From NCBI GenBank assembly GCA_903929755.1, contig CAIYVZ010000041.1, positions 16,738-80,737 on the forward strand: a stretch of DNA of 64,000 bases. The letters run 5' to 3'. Shown here in pieces: positions 24,658 to 33,491 of this stretch (positions within the stretch are counted from its first letter, which is position 1; every line of letters starts with the position of its first letter). The stretch comes from an uncultured Acidobacteriia bacterium (GTDB taxonomy: Bacteria > Acidobacteriota > Terriglobia > Bryobacterales > Bryobacteraceae). The position numbers were made by a program, and so were the translations under genes. Under the pieces are notes generated by a model. The model was not told the origin of the DNA. It searched no databases and saw nothing but the letters and a program-made list of their open reading frames with translations.

Positions 24658-26781
24658 ATGTCGAGCGCCCCGATTTATGCCGCCGCCAGCCTGATCTTAC
24701 TCACTCTCCTGATGCCTGCCGCCCCGCCTTTCCACTACCCCGCCACCCGCAAGTCCGATACCGTCGATAACTACCACGGGACCAAAGTCCCCGACCCCTA
24801 CCGCTGGCTCGAAGACGACCACACCCCCGAAACCACCGCCTGGGTCACCGAGCAGAACATGGCCACCCAGGCCTATTTGGCGAACATCCCCTACCGCCAA
24901 AAACTCCGCGAACGCATGACGACGTTCTACAACTACGTCCGCGTCAGCGCCCCCACCCGCCGCGGCAACACCTACTTCTTCCGCCGTAACGATGGTCTGC
25001 AAAACCAGGCCGTCATCTACATGCAGCAGGGTCTCGATGGCACTCCCGAACTTCTGCTTGACCCCAATAAGCTGTCCAAAGACGGCACTGCGGTCCTCAG
25101 CGCCTCCGCCTTCTCCCGCGACGGCAAATACTTCGCCTATGGCGTCTCCCAGGGCGGTTCCGACTGGCAGGAAGCCCACATCCTGGAAGTCGCCACCCGC
25201 AAAGTCCTGCCCGACACCCTGCAATGGCTCAAAGCTACCGGCCTCTCCTGGTCGGGCGATGGCTTCTTCTATTCCCGCTACGCCGCCCCGGAAGCCGGTA
25301 AGGAGATGTCGGCCAAGAATGAGTTCCAGTCCGTCTGGTTCCACAAACTCGGCACCGGCCAGGCCCAGGACCAGAAGGTCTTCGAAGACACTGCCCACGC
25401 CCAGCGTTTCCACCACGTCTACACCACCGAAGACGAGCACTACGCCATCCTCAGCACTTCGGACCGGGGCTCCGGCAAGAACGGCAACGCCCTCTACTAT
25501 CGCGACCTCCAGCAACCCGACGGTGCCTTCAAACCAATCGTCAGCGAGATCACCAACGATGACTGGAATGTGATCGACAGCATCCCCGGCGGCTTCTTAG
25601 TCGAGACCAACAACAAGGCTCCTAACAGCCGCGTGGCCTTCTTTAGCACCGCCACGGGCGAGTGGAAAGCCATCCTCGACGAGAAGCCAGAACCCCTCGA
25701 ATCGGCCTCAACAGCGGGCGGCAAGCTCTTCGCCAGCTACATCAAGGACGTCGCCAACCACGTCTACGTCCATTCGCTCGATGGCAAACTCGAAACCGAA
25801 ATCGTCCTCCCCGGAACCGGTTCCGCAGGCGGTTTCGGCGGTCTCCACGACGATAAATCGGTCTTCTACTCCTTCACGTCGCTCAATTACCCGCCCTCCA
25901 TCTTTCGCTACGATATCGCCAAAAAGCAGAGCGCGCCCTTCTACGTCCCCCAAATCCCCGGCTTCGATTCCGCAAGCTACGAAACAAAGGAAGTCTTCGT
26001 CACCAGTAAGGACGGCACCCGCGTCCCCCTGTTCATCGTCCACAAGCGCGGTCTGAAGCTCGACGGCAAGAACCCCGCCTGGATCACCGGCTACGGCGGT
26101 TTCAACATCGTCATGTCGCCCACCTTCGACCCCCTCCGCCTGGCGTTGCTGGAACAGGGTTTCGTCTTTGCTTCCGCCAACATGCGCGGCGGCGGCGAAT
26201 ACGGTGAAAAATGGCACGACGCCGGTATTAAGCTCAAAAAACAGAACGTTTTCGACGATTTCATCGCCTGCGCCGAATGGCTGGTAGCGAACAAATATAC
26301 ATCGCCCGACCATTTCGCCGCCAACGGAACCTCCAACGGAGGCCTTCTCATCGGAGCCGTCATCAACCAGCGCCCCGACCTTTTCCGCGTCGCCATCCCG
26401 CAAGCCGGCGTCATGGACATGCTCCGCTACCAGAAATTCACCATCGGCTGGAACTGGGCCCCTGACTACGGCCTCAGTGATAACCCGGAAGAATTCAAAG
26501 CCCAGTTCGCCTACTCGCCCATCAACAACGTGCAGAAGGGCAAGCGCTACCCCGCCGTCCTCGTCACCACGGCCGACCATGACGACCGCGTCGTCCCCGC
26601 CCACTCGTTCAAATACGCCGCCGCCATGCAGGAAGGCGTCAGCCCCGAGCGCCCCGCCCTCATCCGCATCGAAACCAACTCCGGCCACGGAGCCAGCAAC
26701 ACCGAAAAGGCCATCGAAATCCGCGCCGATGTCTACGCTTTCACCATGTTTAACCTCGGCATCACGCCGAAATTACCGTGA
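24658..26781 (+). CDS. prolyl oligopeptidase family serine peptidase (S9A), exported
   Basis: A 707-residue S9A peptidase that cleaves short peptides after proline. The signal peptide MSSAPIYAAASLILLTLLMPAA supports the ATG at 24658 over the ATG nine codons upstream. The N-terminal beta-propeller covers about residues 80-410 (VPDPYRWLEDDHTPETTAWV is the classic first segment). The catalytic domain has the nucleophile in GTSNGGLLIGA (about Ser558), Asp in TADHDDRVVP and His in TNSGHGAS. NMRGGGEYGEKWH is another hallmark. It is divergent from the AlkZ-like gene. It probably digests proline-rich peptides in the periplasm. Confidence 0.93.
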   Translation: MSSAPIYAAASLILLTLLMPAAPPFHYPATRKSDTVDNYHGTKVPDPYRWLEDDHTPETTAWVTEQNMATQAYLANIPYRQKLRERMTTFYNYVRVSAPTRRGNTYFFRRNDGLQNQAVIYMQQGLDGTPELLLDPNKLSKDGTAVLSASAFSRDGKYFAYGVSQGGSDWQEAHILEVATRKVLPDTLQWLKATGLSWSGDGFFYSRYAAPEAGKEMSAKNEFQSVWFHKLGTGQAQDQKVFEDTAHAQRFHHVYTTEDEHYAILSTSDRGSGKNGNALYYRDLQQPDGAFKPIVSEITNDDWNVIDSIPGGFLVETNNKAPNSRVAFFSTATGEWKAILDEKPEPLESASTAGGKLFASYIKDVANHVYVHSLDGKLETEIVLPGTGSAGGFGGLHDDKSVFYSFTSLNYPPSIFRYDIAKKQSAPFYVPQIPGFDSASYETKEVFVTSKDGTRVPLFIVHKRGLKLDGKNPAWITGYGGFNIVMSPTFDPLRLALLEQGFVFASANMRGGGEYGEKWHDAGIKLKKQNVFDDFIACAEWLVANKYTSPDHFAANGTSNGGLLIGAVINQRPDLFRVAIPQAGVMDMLRYQKFTIGWNWAPDYGLSDNPEEFKAQFAYSPINNVQKGKRYPAVLVTTADHDDRVVPAHSFKYAAAMQEGVSPERPALIRIETNSGHGASNTEKAIEIRADVYAFTMFNLGITPKLP

Positions 26782-26788
26782 TGGCCAA

Positions 26789-26810
26789 GTTTCAAAAAAA
26801 AGCCTGAAAC
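26789..26810. terminator. inverted repeat between convergent genes
   Basis: GTTTCA and TGAAAC flank a 10-base spacer containing eight A residues, just after the prolyl oligopeptidase stop and before the convergent DUF1643 gene. Read on the minus strand, the loop is T-rich. The stem is short, so this is a weak candidate. Confidence 0.35.
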
Positions 26811-26823
26811 GAGACATAAATAC

Positions 26824-27387
26824 TCACTCCCTTGGCCTCCACCGAATCGGTTGGGCGTGATCCGAGACGCGGTGCCTGCCTCTCGCCAGAGGGTGAATCG
26901 GCTGTCCTGACAATGTCCGCCCCAGACAGACGCAGTTCTCTTCGAATTCCCAGCCGCCGTCCGGGGGGGCGAAGGGCTGCTCAAATCGCTCAACGCATTT
27001 CTCGACCCAGTTCGGATCCTTCAGTGCGGGCTGCACTCCAAATGCAGCCACCCGAAGACATGATCGCTGGCCGACCTCTTCAATTTGGGCGAGATTGCTT
27101 TGCATGTCATCGCGCGCGTTCCAATCGGGTCCATTCTCGTCCCAATGCGACCACGCCCACATTTCACGGGGATCGCTCGTGACCAGCGGATACAAGTTAA
27201 CGACGATGCAGCCGTCGTATCCCCAGGACCGCGTGAAATGGATCACTCGGTTCATTGTGGGATCGTTCCTCTTTTCGCCCGCATCGCTGGGATCGAGCAT
27301 AATCCACGCCGCCCACCGCTTCGGATGTATTACCCACCAGCGCCGAAGCTGTAATCGGAGGGTCCGGTTGCGCTGACGCAAATTCAA
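26824..27387 (-). CDS. DUF1643 domain protein (possible frameshift at the start)
   Basis: About 187 residues of the DUF1643 family, function unknown. Family signatures are KRWAAWIMLDPSDAG, NDPTMNRVIHFTRSWGYDG, VVNLYPLVTSDPREM and, near the end, CLGRTLSGQPIHPLARGRH. The frame opens only with a TTG at 27387. An ATG at 27400 overlaps the stop of the toxin gene (ATGA) as expected for a coupled gene, but it is in another frame (MTPAIEFASAQ). A one- or two-base indel near 27360-27387 would join the two. Either the TTG is the start or the gene is frameshifted. It forms a three-gene unit with vapB and vapC. Confidence 0.65.
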   Translation of the reverse strand: MNLRQRNRTLRLQLRRWWVIHPKRWAAWIMLDPSDAGEKRNDPTMNRVIHFTRSWGYDGCIVVNLYPLVTSDPREMWAWSHWDENGPDWNARDDMQSNLAQIEEVGQRSCLRVAAFGVQPALKDPNWVEKCVERFEQPFAPPDGGWEFEENCVCLGRTLSGQPIHPLARGRHRVSDHAQPIRWRPRE

Positions 27388-27396
27388 TCGCGGGAG

Positions 27397-27813
27397 TCAT
27401 TTTTTGTAATTATCATTCCCCTCGAAAACCCGCAGAACATCCGTTTTCGGAAAATCGTTACCCTTGAATACGAGGGGAGCGCCCTCCGAAACAGCAAGGG
27501 CGTAAGCAAAACAATCGCCCAGGTTCAGCCGAGCCGGATGCCCCATCCCGAATTTTGCGAACGCCTCGGCCGCAACCTTAGCATGTTCACCAGTGGCCGC
27601 TTCGATCTGGATTTGTAAAGCCTCGATCAGATCTTGAAGTGATGCTGCCCCGGCGTCTCCAAATAAGCGACGCACCCGCACCATCGACTCCCAGTAATTT
27701 ACCGGACTCATCACTCGGACCGGAGCCGACATGATCGCATCTAACAGCGAATCCCGATCAGGTTCGCACAGCGCGATTCCAAGCAGGGCGGAAGCGTCAA
27801 CGCAAACCTTCAC
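27397..27813 (-). CDS. vapC: VapC-type PIN-domain toxin
   Basis: A 138-residue PIN-domain ribonuclease. It starts MKVCVDASALLGIAL with the first catalytic Asp (Asp6). A Glu lies in NYWESMVRV, and a later acidic cluster is in LNLGDCFAYALA with the end KGNDFPKTDV. These are the metal ligands of VapC28-like toxins. Its ATG overlaps the antitoxin stop (ATGA at 27810-27813). It should cleave RNA when free of the antitoxin. Confidence 0.87.
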   Translation of the reverse strand: MKVCVDASALLGIALCEPDRDSLLDAIMSAPVRVMSPVNYWESMVRVRRLFGDAGAASLQDLIEALQIQIEAATGEHAKVAAEAFAKFGMGHPARLNLGDCFAYALAVSEGAPLVFKGNDFPKTDVLRVFEGNDNYKK

Positions 27814-28073
27814 TTCGGCAGACCATCTTCATCGTACAGATCAGCGTCAGTGAGATCGCTGCCGACCACAGGAAGTGCGCGAAAGCGATCCTGGATTGCA
27901 CGCACACTAAGACGGATCGAGCCCACCTCGTCGCGCCGTTGCCGCCGCGCGTCAGCTAACCGGGCCCGAACTGACTCCGCGACGGCTTCGGTGATGGAGC
28001 GCCCAGTGAGAGCAGCCAGCAACCGAATGTCGCGGACAACATCATCATTTCGGATCTGAATAGGTACGGTCAT
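27810..28073 (-). CDS. vapB: VapB-type antitoxin (PSK family)
   Basis: An 87-residue antitoxin. The N-terminal segment TVPIQIRNDDVVRDIRLLAA is a ribbon-helix-helix DNA-binding domain, and GRSITEAVAESVRARLAD is its second helix. The C-terminal tail DLTDADLYDEDGLPK is the typical segment that wraps the VapC toxin. The ATG lies inside an inverted repeat that is the likely autoregulatory operator. The operon continues with vapC and DUF1643. Confidence 0.85.
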   Translation of the reverse strand: MTVPIQIRNDDVVRDIRLLAALTGRSITEAVAESVRARLADARRQRRDEVGSIRLSVRAIQDRFRALPVVGSDLTDADLYDEDGLPK

Positions 28074-28098
28074 GAATTTTCAAACTTCATGATCATGA
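28070..28098. promoter_or_regulatory. inverted-repeat operator of vapBC
   Basis: TCATGAA (28070-28076) and TTCATGA (28086-28092) form a perfect inverted repeat around 9 bases and cover the vapB start codon. A second perfect palindrome, TCATGATCATGA (28087-28098), overlaps its right arm. Nested palindromes at the start of the antitoxin gene fit binding by the VapB-VapC complex. Confidence 0.55.
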
Positions 28099-28104
28099 TA
28101 GCAA

Positions 28105-29097
28105 CTACTTCCAGTCGGCAGTGAACACGTTGAATTCGTACCGCGCGGCGGCTTTCCAGTCGGTGACAAAGACTAACTTCTTGCCGTCCGGGGAAAATTC
28201 GCCGAACGAAGTAAACCCGCCGTAGTCGGTTACCTGCTGCAGGCCTGTGCCGTCCACATTAATCAGGAATAGCTCGAACTTACGGCCATCGCAGTTATGT
28301 TTGTTCGACGAAAACAGGATCTGCTTCCCGTCCGGAGTAAACGTCGGAGCAAAGGATGCGCAGCCAAAATTCGTTATCTGCTTCACGTTCTTCCCGTCCG
28401 CATCGCCCACGAAAAGCTCCATCTTCATCGGACTGGTCAGGTCTTCTTTCAACAGCGTCGAGTACTTCTCTTTGGTCTCCGGCGTAGTCGGATGACCCGC
28501 ACGCCAGGCAATCTTTTTCCCGTCGCGAGAGAACACTGCGCCCCCGTCATACCCAAAGCTCTTCGTAATCTGCTTCTTCCCGGACCCGTCCAGGTTCATG
28601 GTCCAAAGATCCAGATCGCCGGACTCTTTCGACGTATAGATGATCTTCTTGGTCTTGAAATTCACGGTAGCTTCGGCATCATAACCATCGGTCGTGGTCA
28701 TCCGCTTCGCTTCACTGCCGTCGTCCTTCGCAATGTAGAGATCGTAACTCGGATAAACAGCCCACACATAACCCTTGCTCTTATCCGCGTCCGGAGGGCA
28801 CCCGGTTCCGGCCGCATGAGTCGAGGCATAGATGATGTGCTTCCCGTCCGGCATGAAGTAGCCGCACGTCGTCCGCCCCTGGCCGTTGGAAACCATGTGC
28901 TGGTCACTGCCATCGGCGTTCATCATATAGATCTGATCGCACTTCGCCCCACCCCGCGTGGACTGGAAAACCAGGCGCTTACCATCGGGCGACCAATACG
29001 CCTCGGCATTCTCCCCACCCGACGTCAACTGCTTCACATTGGTCAGTTCAGCGCCGAAAGCTACAGACGCCAACGCGAACAGAATTGCAATTTTCAT
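28105..29097 (-). CDS. exported TolB-like/WD40-like (PD40) beta-propeller protein
   Basis: A 330-residue periplasmic propeller. The chosen ATG at 29097 gives MKIAILFALASVAFGAE, a clean signal peptide, and has GGAG six bases upstream. Four in-frame ATGs and a GTG lie further upstream in a repetitive ATG-AAG/GAG stretch and are less likely. At least five PD40-type repeats are visible: AEAYWSPDGKRLVFQSTRGG, FMPDGKHIIYAS, FSRDGKKIAWRAG, FTPDGKQILFSSN, FSPDGKKLVFVTD. The function is probably binding or recognition. It follows the DapA-type gene on the same strand and may be the last gene of the hydroxyproline operon. Confidence 0.8.
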   Translation of the reverse strand: MKIAILFALASVAFGAELTNVKQLTSGGENAEAYWSPDGKRLVFQSTRGGAKCDQIYMMNADGSDQHMVSNGQGRTTCGYFMPDGKHIIYASTHAAGTGCPPDADKSKGYVWAVYPSYDLYIAKDDGSEAKRMTTTDGYDAEATVNFKTKKIIYTSKESGDLDLWTMNLDGSGKKQITKSFGYDGGAVFSRDGKKIAWRAGHPTTPETKEKYSTLLKEDLTSPMKMELFVGDADGKNVKQITNFGCASFAPTFTPDGKQILFSSNKHNCDGRKFELFLINVDGTGLQQVTDYGGFTSFGEFSPDGKKLVFVTDWKAAARYEFNVFTADWK

Positions 29098-29120
29098 CTT
29101 CATCTCCATCTTCATCGCCA

Positions 29121-30020
29121 TCACCGAATCTTGTTTTCGAGCGCCACGCGCAGAACTTCCGCAACGGCTTCACGCTCCGCGCCAACCAGCATCAATCGCG
29201 GCGCACGAACCCGTTCGCTGCCCATCCCGACTTCCTGCTGGACCCACTTAATCAACTGCACAAACTTCGGCACCACGTCCAGCCGAAGCAGCGGCAGGAA
29301 CCAAAGGTAAAGTTCGAAAGCCTTCACCAAATTGCCGCTTTTCGCGTAGTTGTAAAGATCAACTGATTCCCGTGGGAACGCATTTACCAGGCCCGCGATC
29401 CAGCCTTCAGCCCCGGCCAGCATCGCTTCCACAATCAGATCGTCCACCCCGCAAAGGATATGCAGACGGTCCCCCAGCAACCGGCGCAGCTCGGCAATAC
29501 GGCGAACGTCAGCGCTCGATTCCTTAATGGCATGCAAAGTCCCGCACTCCGCCATCAGCTCCGCCACCTGGTGGGGCAGGAAATCGACCTTGTACGCGAT
29601 CGGGTTGTTGTACAGCATGGACGAGAGCGGTGTGGCAGCCATCACGCTCGCCACATGAGCCTTCATCTCGCGCCAGTCCCCCACGTAAACGTAGGGCGGC
29701 AGCACCATCAGCCCGTCGCAGCCGACTTCGTGAGCCAGTTTCGCTATCTCGACAGCCTCGTCAGTACTCAGCGCCGAAACACCCGAGACCACAAAGGCGC
29801 GGTCACCGACGGCCGCAACGCAGGTCTTCAGGACGTCCCGCTTTTCCTCGAACGTCAGCGTCGCGCCTTCGCCCAGTGAGCCGAGGGCGACCACACCCGT
29901 GCAACCGTTATCCACCAGCCACTGGCAGTGTTTCGCCAGAAACGCATGGTCAACAGTCAGGTCTTCGTTGAACGGTGTCGTGATGGCAGGAATGACACCT
30001 GCCCATTTCATTGGCTTCAT
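29121..30020 (-). CDS. DapA-family lyase, likely 1-pyrroline-4-hydroxy-2-carboxylate deaminase
   Basis: A 299-residue class I aldolase-type protein. The Schiff-base lysine is in HAIKESSADVRR and the catalytic tyrosine in MLYNNPIAYK. The carboxylate loop is GSLGEGATLTFEEK. The general family includes DHDPS, N-acetylneuraminate lyase and KDG aldolase. The operon partners (D-hydroxyproline dehydrogenase subunits) and the nearby epimerase favour the hydroxyproline enzyme that turns pyrroline-4-hydroxy-2-carboxylate into 2-oxoglutarate semialdehyde. Its ATG overlaps the stop of the oxidoreductase (ATGA) and has GGAGA in front. The semialdehyde dehydrogenase of the pathway is not in the window. Confidence 0.82.
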   Translation of the reverse strand: MKPMKWAGVIPAITTPFNEDLTVDHAFLAKHCQWLVDNGCTGVVALGSLGEGATLTFEEKRDVLKTCVAAVGDRAFVVSGVSALSTDEAVEIAKLAHEVGCDGLMVLPPYVYVGDWREMKAHVASVMAATPLSSMLYNNPIAYKVDFLPHQVAELMAECGTLHAIKESSADVRRIAELRRLLGDRLHILCGVDDLIVEAMLAGAEGWIAGLVNAFPRESVDLYNYAKSGNLVKAFELYLWFLPLLRLDVVPKFVQLIKWVQQEVGMGSERVRAPRLMLVGAEREAVAEVLRVALENKIR

Positions 30021-31171
30021 AGCTTATCTCCATTTGTAACAGGCTCTTGTATGGCAAGCGAGGCAATGCGGGCAGGAAACGCCGGAGGCCGAACCGACGT
30101 ATCCGGCCAGCCAAACAGAAACCGCACCGCCGCGCCACAAACGCGCCCCTGACACGGTCCCATGCCGCACCTCGTCTGCAGTTTCGCGGCACGGAACGAG
30201 CCCCACGCCGCAAGCCGCGCATACGAAACATCTTCACAGCGGCAGACCAGCGTTTCCGGAGCCGCCAACTCGCGCAGTTCGGGACGCAAAGCAAACGCCC
30301 CCTGCAAGGCGGCATCGAACGCCCGCGCTGCTACCAGCGCCGACTCGTCCAATGGCCGACCGGCGGCCCGGTATCCCGCCGCCTCCCCCGCAAGCCATGC
30401 GTATTCCACATCCCCTGTCTCGGCCACAATCACGTCTTCGGAATCCCCCGCCAGCGTCCTCAGTTCGTCATTCGGAACCAGACCATAGCCGATTGCGGCA
30501 TAATCACATTCTTCGGTAAGCGTCTTAGCGCCCCGGCGCAACGTCACCCGTTCTACCTGCCCCGCCCCCTCCGCCGAAGTCACCCAGCAATTCGGCAGAT
30601 AAGGAACCCCCGCCAGACTCCACCCCAAACCAGCGCCCTGCAGCAGTTTCGCCGGACGACGAAGCAAAGCGGCCGCAAAACCCGCCAGCGCCGATACCGG
30701 AGCCTGCTCCGCAATCAACCGAACATTCGCCCCCTTCGCCCGCAGCAACGCCGCAACCGCCAGCAGCAAAGGCCCCGTTCCCGCCACCACCACCCGCTTC
30801 CCCCCAACCTTCAATCCCGACTTCACCAGAGCCTGCAAGCCCCCCGCGCCAAACACCCCTGGCAGTGTCCAGCCCGGAAATGGCAGCAGCAACTCCCGCG
30901 AACCCGTAGCCAGAATCAGCTTCGAGTACGGCACCCACCGGGCCCCGTCCGCATCCTCCACCAGCAGGGTATGCGCCGCCGCATCAATCGACAAAACCCG
31001 CGTTCCGGTCCGAAGCTCGCCGCCCAGCATCCGGGTCCGATCCGCATCCCCGCGCCAGATCTGGCCACCCGCGGTCGGGTTGTCATCAATCACCGTAAAG
31101 GCCAGCCCAAACTCGCGCACCTGCAGAGCCGCGGCAATTCCCGCCGGACCAGCGCCGACAATCACGATCAT
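30017..31171 (-). CDS. D-hydroxyproline dehydrogenase, FAD/NAD-binding subunit (HcnB-like) with BFD-type Fe-S domain
   Basis: A 384-residue flavoprotein starting MIVIVGAGPAGIAAAL (ATG at 31171). The second nucleotide fold is KRVVVAGTGPLLLAVAALL. The C-terminus carries a BFD-like [2Fe-2S] cysteine set: LVCRCEDVS and TRCGMGPCQGRVCG. This build (FAD, NAD-like fold, BFD tail) is the alpha subunit of heteromeric D-hydroxyproline, octopine and HCN-synthase-type dehydrogenases. It overlaps the [2Fe-2S] subunit upstream and the DapA-like gene downstream by 4 bp each. An in-frame extension upstream of 31171 lies in the previous gene and was ignored. Confidence 0.85.
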   Translation of the reverse strand: MIVIVGAGPAGIAAALQVREFGLAFTVIDDNPTAGGQIWRGDADRTRMLGGELRTGTRVLSIDAAAHTLLVEDADGARWVPYSKLILATGSRELLLPFPGWTLPGVFGAGGLQALVKSGLKVGGKRVVVAGTGPLLLAVAALLRAKGANVRLIAEQAPVSALAGFAAALLRRPAKLLQGAGLGWSLAGVPYLPNCWVTSAEGAGQVERVTLRRGAKTLTEECDYAAIGYGLVPNDELRTLAGDSEDVIVAETGDVEYAWLAGEAAGYRAAGRPLDESALVAARAFDAALQGAFALRPELRELAAPETLVCRCEDVSYARLAAWGSFRAAKLQTRCGMGPCQGRVCGAAVRFLFGWPDTSVRPPAFPARIASLAIQEPVTNGDKL

Positions 31172-31401
31172 GTTGTCACCCGCATGCCCTCGCGCACCGC
31201 CACCTGACAACTGCGCACCTGCAAATCCCCGTCAATCTGAACCAGGCACTCAAAACACACACCCATCCCGCACAGAGCCGCCCGAGGCTCCCCCGTCACC
31301 GAATGCCGGAACACCGCAACCCCGTTCGAAAGCAAAGCCGCAGCCACCGAACTACCCGGCTCCACCAGAATTTCCGCCCCGTTAACCCAAATCCTAATCA
31401 T
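31168..31401 (-). CDS. D-hydroxyproline dehydrogenase, [2Fe-2S] subunit (HcnA-like)
   Basis: A 77-residue ferredoxin-like protein starting [18 protein letters not shown]. The cluster ligands are in ALCGMGVCFECLVQ (C-x4-C-x2-C) and the fourth in VRSCQVAV. This is the gamma or HcnA-like subunit that passes electrons within the heteromeric dehydrogenase. It sits between, and overlaps, both other subunit genes (8 bp with the oxidase, 4 bp with the flavoprotein). The ATG at 31401 was preferred over start codons in the upstream extension, which lies inside the oxidase gene. Confidence 0.87.
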   Translation of the reverse strand: MIRIWVNGAEILVEPGSSVAAALLSNGVAVFRHSVTGEPRAALCGMGVCFECLVQIDGDLQVRSCQVAVREGMRVTT

Positions 31402-32506
31402 GGTGAGCAAACTCTCGCCCCGGCGCGTACCATTCCCGGGGAATCTCGGACTCACGCCCCGTCACCTCATCCGCAATCAGCCGCCCCGTAGCCAGCGAAG
31501 TCGATATCCCCAATCCCTCATGCCCGGAAGCAACATAGACCCGCTCATATCCCGGACAACGCCCAATCAGCGGCACCTTATCCGGAGTCGCCGCACGAAA
31601 TCCCGTCCACGTTCGGATTCCCTGCAGTCCGCCCAGGCCCGGCATATATTCCACCGCCCGAGCCAGCATCCGGCTCAGCATCCGTTGCTCAATCACCGGA
31701 TCCTCCGTCCCAAACTGCCGCGAAGACCCAATCAGGATCTGCCCCGTAGCCCGAGGCTGCGCGTTAAACGCCACCGAATCTGACGCCACCGCATGCGCGC
31801 TTTTCAGATACCCCAGTTCAATCAGTTGATGAGTCAGAAAACCCGGGTACCGGTCCGTAATCAGCAAATGACCCTTCCTGGGAGCTACCCGAGCCCACGG
31901 AAGCAGGCGCGTCACCGCCGTTCCCGTAGCAAGCACCACCAAGCCAGCCGACATTTGCGTCCCATCGGCAAATTCCAGCCCCCCATCGGAAAAGCCCGTC
32001 ACGCACCGCCCCAGTTCCACCGTTATCCCCGCAAGCAGGTACCTGGCCGCGCAAGGCGGATAACAAACACTGTCCGCAGGCATCCGCAATCCACCCGCCA
32101 GCCCAGGCCGCAGCGCAGGTTCCGCCTCAGCCAACTGACGCTCATCCAGAACCTCCACCGGAACCCCGCGCGCCCCATAAAACGCATCTTTCCGATTAAC
32201 CTCGGCCATCTCCTCCGCATCTGCCGCCACCCAAAGCGATCCGCAAGGCAGAAACTCCGCATCCGCCGGCAGCGAGGGCGCCAGTTCCGCCCAAAGGCGC
32301 TGCGAATAACTGGTTAAAGCAAACTGAGCCTCGGAATCATCCATCACCGCCAGATGCCCCATACCCGCCGCCGTAGCCCCGCCGCCAATCACCCCCGAAG
32401 CTTCCACCACCAAAACCCGCAGCCCCGCCCGCATCAACTCCCGAGCACACGCCGCGCCCACAATTCCCGCGCCCACCACCACCGCGTCATATAGATTGCC
32501 GGACAA
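31394..32506 (-). CDS. D-hydroxyproline dehydrogenase, DAO-type catalytic FAD subunit (HcnC-like)
   Basis: A 370-residue FAD oxidoreductase of the D-amino-acid oxidase fold. It begins with the dinucleotide loop [19 protein letters not shown] and ends with [20 protein letters not shown] and [19 protein letters not shown], the usual FAD-binding tail. It should oxidise cis-4-hydroxy-D-proline to the pyrroline. The frame stays open far upstream, but that part is antisense to the epimerase gene. The TTG at 32506 gives [14 protein letters not shown]; a GTG at 32530 is the other candidate. Either start lies within 16 bp of, or overlaps, the divergent epimerase start. Confidence 0.82.
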   Translation of the reverse strand: MSGNLYDAVVVGAGIVGAACARELMRAGLRVLVVEASGVIGGGATAAGMGHLAVMDDSEAQFALTSYSQRLWAELAPSLPADAEFLPCGSLWVAADAEEMAEVNRKDAFYGARGVPVEVLDERQLAEAEPALRPGLAGGLRMPADSVCYPPCAARYLLAGITVELGRCVTGFSDGGLEFADGTQMSAGLVVLATGTAVTRLLPWARVAPRKGHLLITDRYPGFLTHQLIELGYLKSAHAVASDSVAFNAQPRATGQILIGSSRQFGTEDPVIEQRMLSRMLARAVEYMPGLGGLQGIRTWTGFRAATPDKVPLIGRCPGYERVYVASGHEGLGISTSLATGRLIADEVTGRESEIPREWYAPGREFAHHD

Positions 32507-32517
32507 TGCAATATTGT
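32503..32517. promoter_or_regulatory. inverted repeat between divergent hydroxyproline genes
   Basis: ACAAT-GCAAT-ATTGT is a 15-bp interrupted palindrome in the tiny gap between the oxidase and epimerase starts. It is a candidate operator for the cluster's LysR regulator, but it does not match the palindrome in front of the regulator gene itself. Confidence 0.3.
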
Positions 32518-32521
32518 ACTT

Positions 32522-33442
32522 GTGCCGCACAGAATTCACGTCATTGATTCCCATACCGCCGGCGAACCCACCCGCCTCGTCGTCGCCGGTGGCCCCCCTC
32601 TCGGCAACGGACCTCTGCGCGAACGCCTGGACCTCTTCCGCACCCGGTTCGACCGTTACCGCACCGCGGTCTGCAACGAACCCCGCGCCTCTGACGCGGT
32701 AGTCGGAGCCCTGCTCTGCGAACCCACTGACCCCACCTGCTCCGTCGGCGTCATCTTCTTCAACAATGTAGGTTACCTCCATATGTGCGGCCACGGGACC
32801 ATCGGCCTCGCCGTCACCCTCGCCCACATGGGGCGGATTCAACCCGGCCTCCACCGCATTGAAACCCCCGTTGGAATCGTGGAAGCCGAACTCCACCCCA
32901 ACCTCGAAGTCACCGTCAACAACGTCCCCGCCTATCGCGCGGCAGCAAGCGTCACCATCCAGGTCCCCGCCTACGGCCCGGTCACCGGCGACGTCGCCTG
33001 GGGCGGCAACTGGTTCTTCCTTGTCTACGCTTCCCCTGAACGCATCGAACTCGCCAACCTGGAAGCCCTTACCTCTTACGCGTGGGCCATCCGCCAGGCC
33101 GTCAACACGCAGGGCTACCCCGAAGTCGACCATATTGAACTCTACGGGCCACCCGTCACCGCGGGAGCCCACTCCAGAAACTTCGTCCTCTGCCCCGGCA
33201 AAGCCTACGACCGCTCCCCCTGCGGCACCGGAACCTCCGCCAAACTCGCCTGCCTTTATGCCGATGGCAAACTCGCACCAGGCCAGATCTGGCGTCAGGA
33301 AAGCCTCATCGGCAGCACTTTCGATGGCTGGGTAAGTGTCGAAAACGGCACAATCCACCCCCATATCCGAGGTTCCGCCCACGTCACCGCCGAGGCTGTT
33401 CTCATCATCCAGGATAACGACCCCTTCGCTTGGGGTATTTAA
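32522..33442 (+). CDS. 4-hydroxyproline epimerase (proline racemase family)
   Basis: A 306-residue racemase-fold protein that interconverts trans-4-hydroxy-L-proline and cis-4-hydroxy-D-proline. Both catalytic cysteines are present: Cys89 in [10 protein letters not shown] and Cys234 in [13 protein letters not shown]. Keeping both separates it from the 3-hydroxyproline dehydratases, which have Thr at the second site. It starts with GTG at 32522 ([19 protein letters not shown], with the standard [10 protein letters not shown] motif). It is divergent from the dehydrogenase operon and is followed by the LysR gene 49 bp later. Confidence 0.9.
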   Translation: MPHRIHVIDSHTAGEPTRLVVAGGPPLGNGPLRERLDLFRTRFDRYRTAVCNEPRASDAVVGALLCEPTDPTCSVGVIFFNNVGYLHMCGHGTIGLAVTLAHMGRIQPGLHRIETPVGIVEAELHPNLEVTVNNVPAYRAAASVTIQVPAYGPVTGDVAWGGNWFFLVYASPERIELANLEALTSYAWAIRQAVNTQGYPEVDHIELYGPPVTAGAHSRNFVLCPGKAYDRSPCGTGTSAKLACLYADGKLAPGQIWRQESLIGSTFDGWVSVENGTIHPHIRGSAHVTAEAVLIIQDNDPFAWGI

Positions 33443-33467
33443 AACACTTATCTCTCCACCAAATTAC

Positions 33468-33482
33468 ATAACTATCAGTTAT
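33468..33482. promoter_or_regulatory. LysR-type box upstream of the regulator gene
   Basis: ATAACT-ATC-AGTTAT is a perfect inverted repeat that contains the T-N11-A pattern of LysR-type regulators. It lies 9 bp before the GTG of the LysR gene and 26 bp after the epimerase stop, fitting autoregulation. Confidence 0.5.
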
Positions 33483-33491
33483 CATTGAGAC

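Noticed and set aside
32507..33382. Long open frame extending the D-hydroxyproline oxidase upstream on the minus strand
   Set aside because: It is fully antisense to the epimerase gene, whose catalytic motifs are intact. The translated extension has no family pattern and the FAD fold starts only near 32490.
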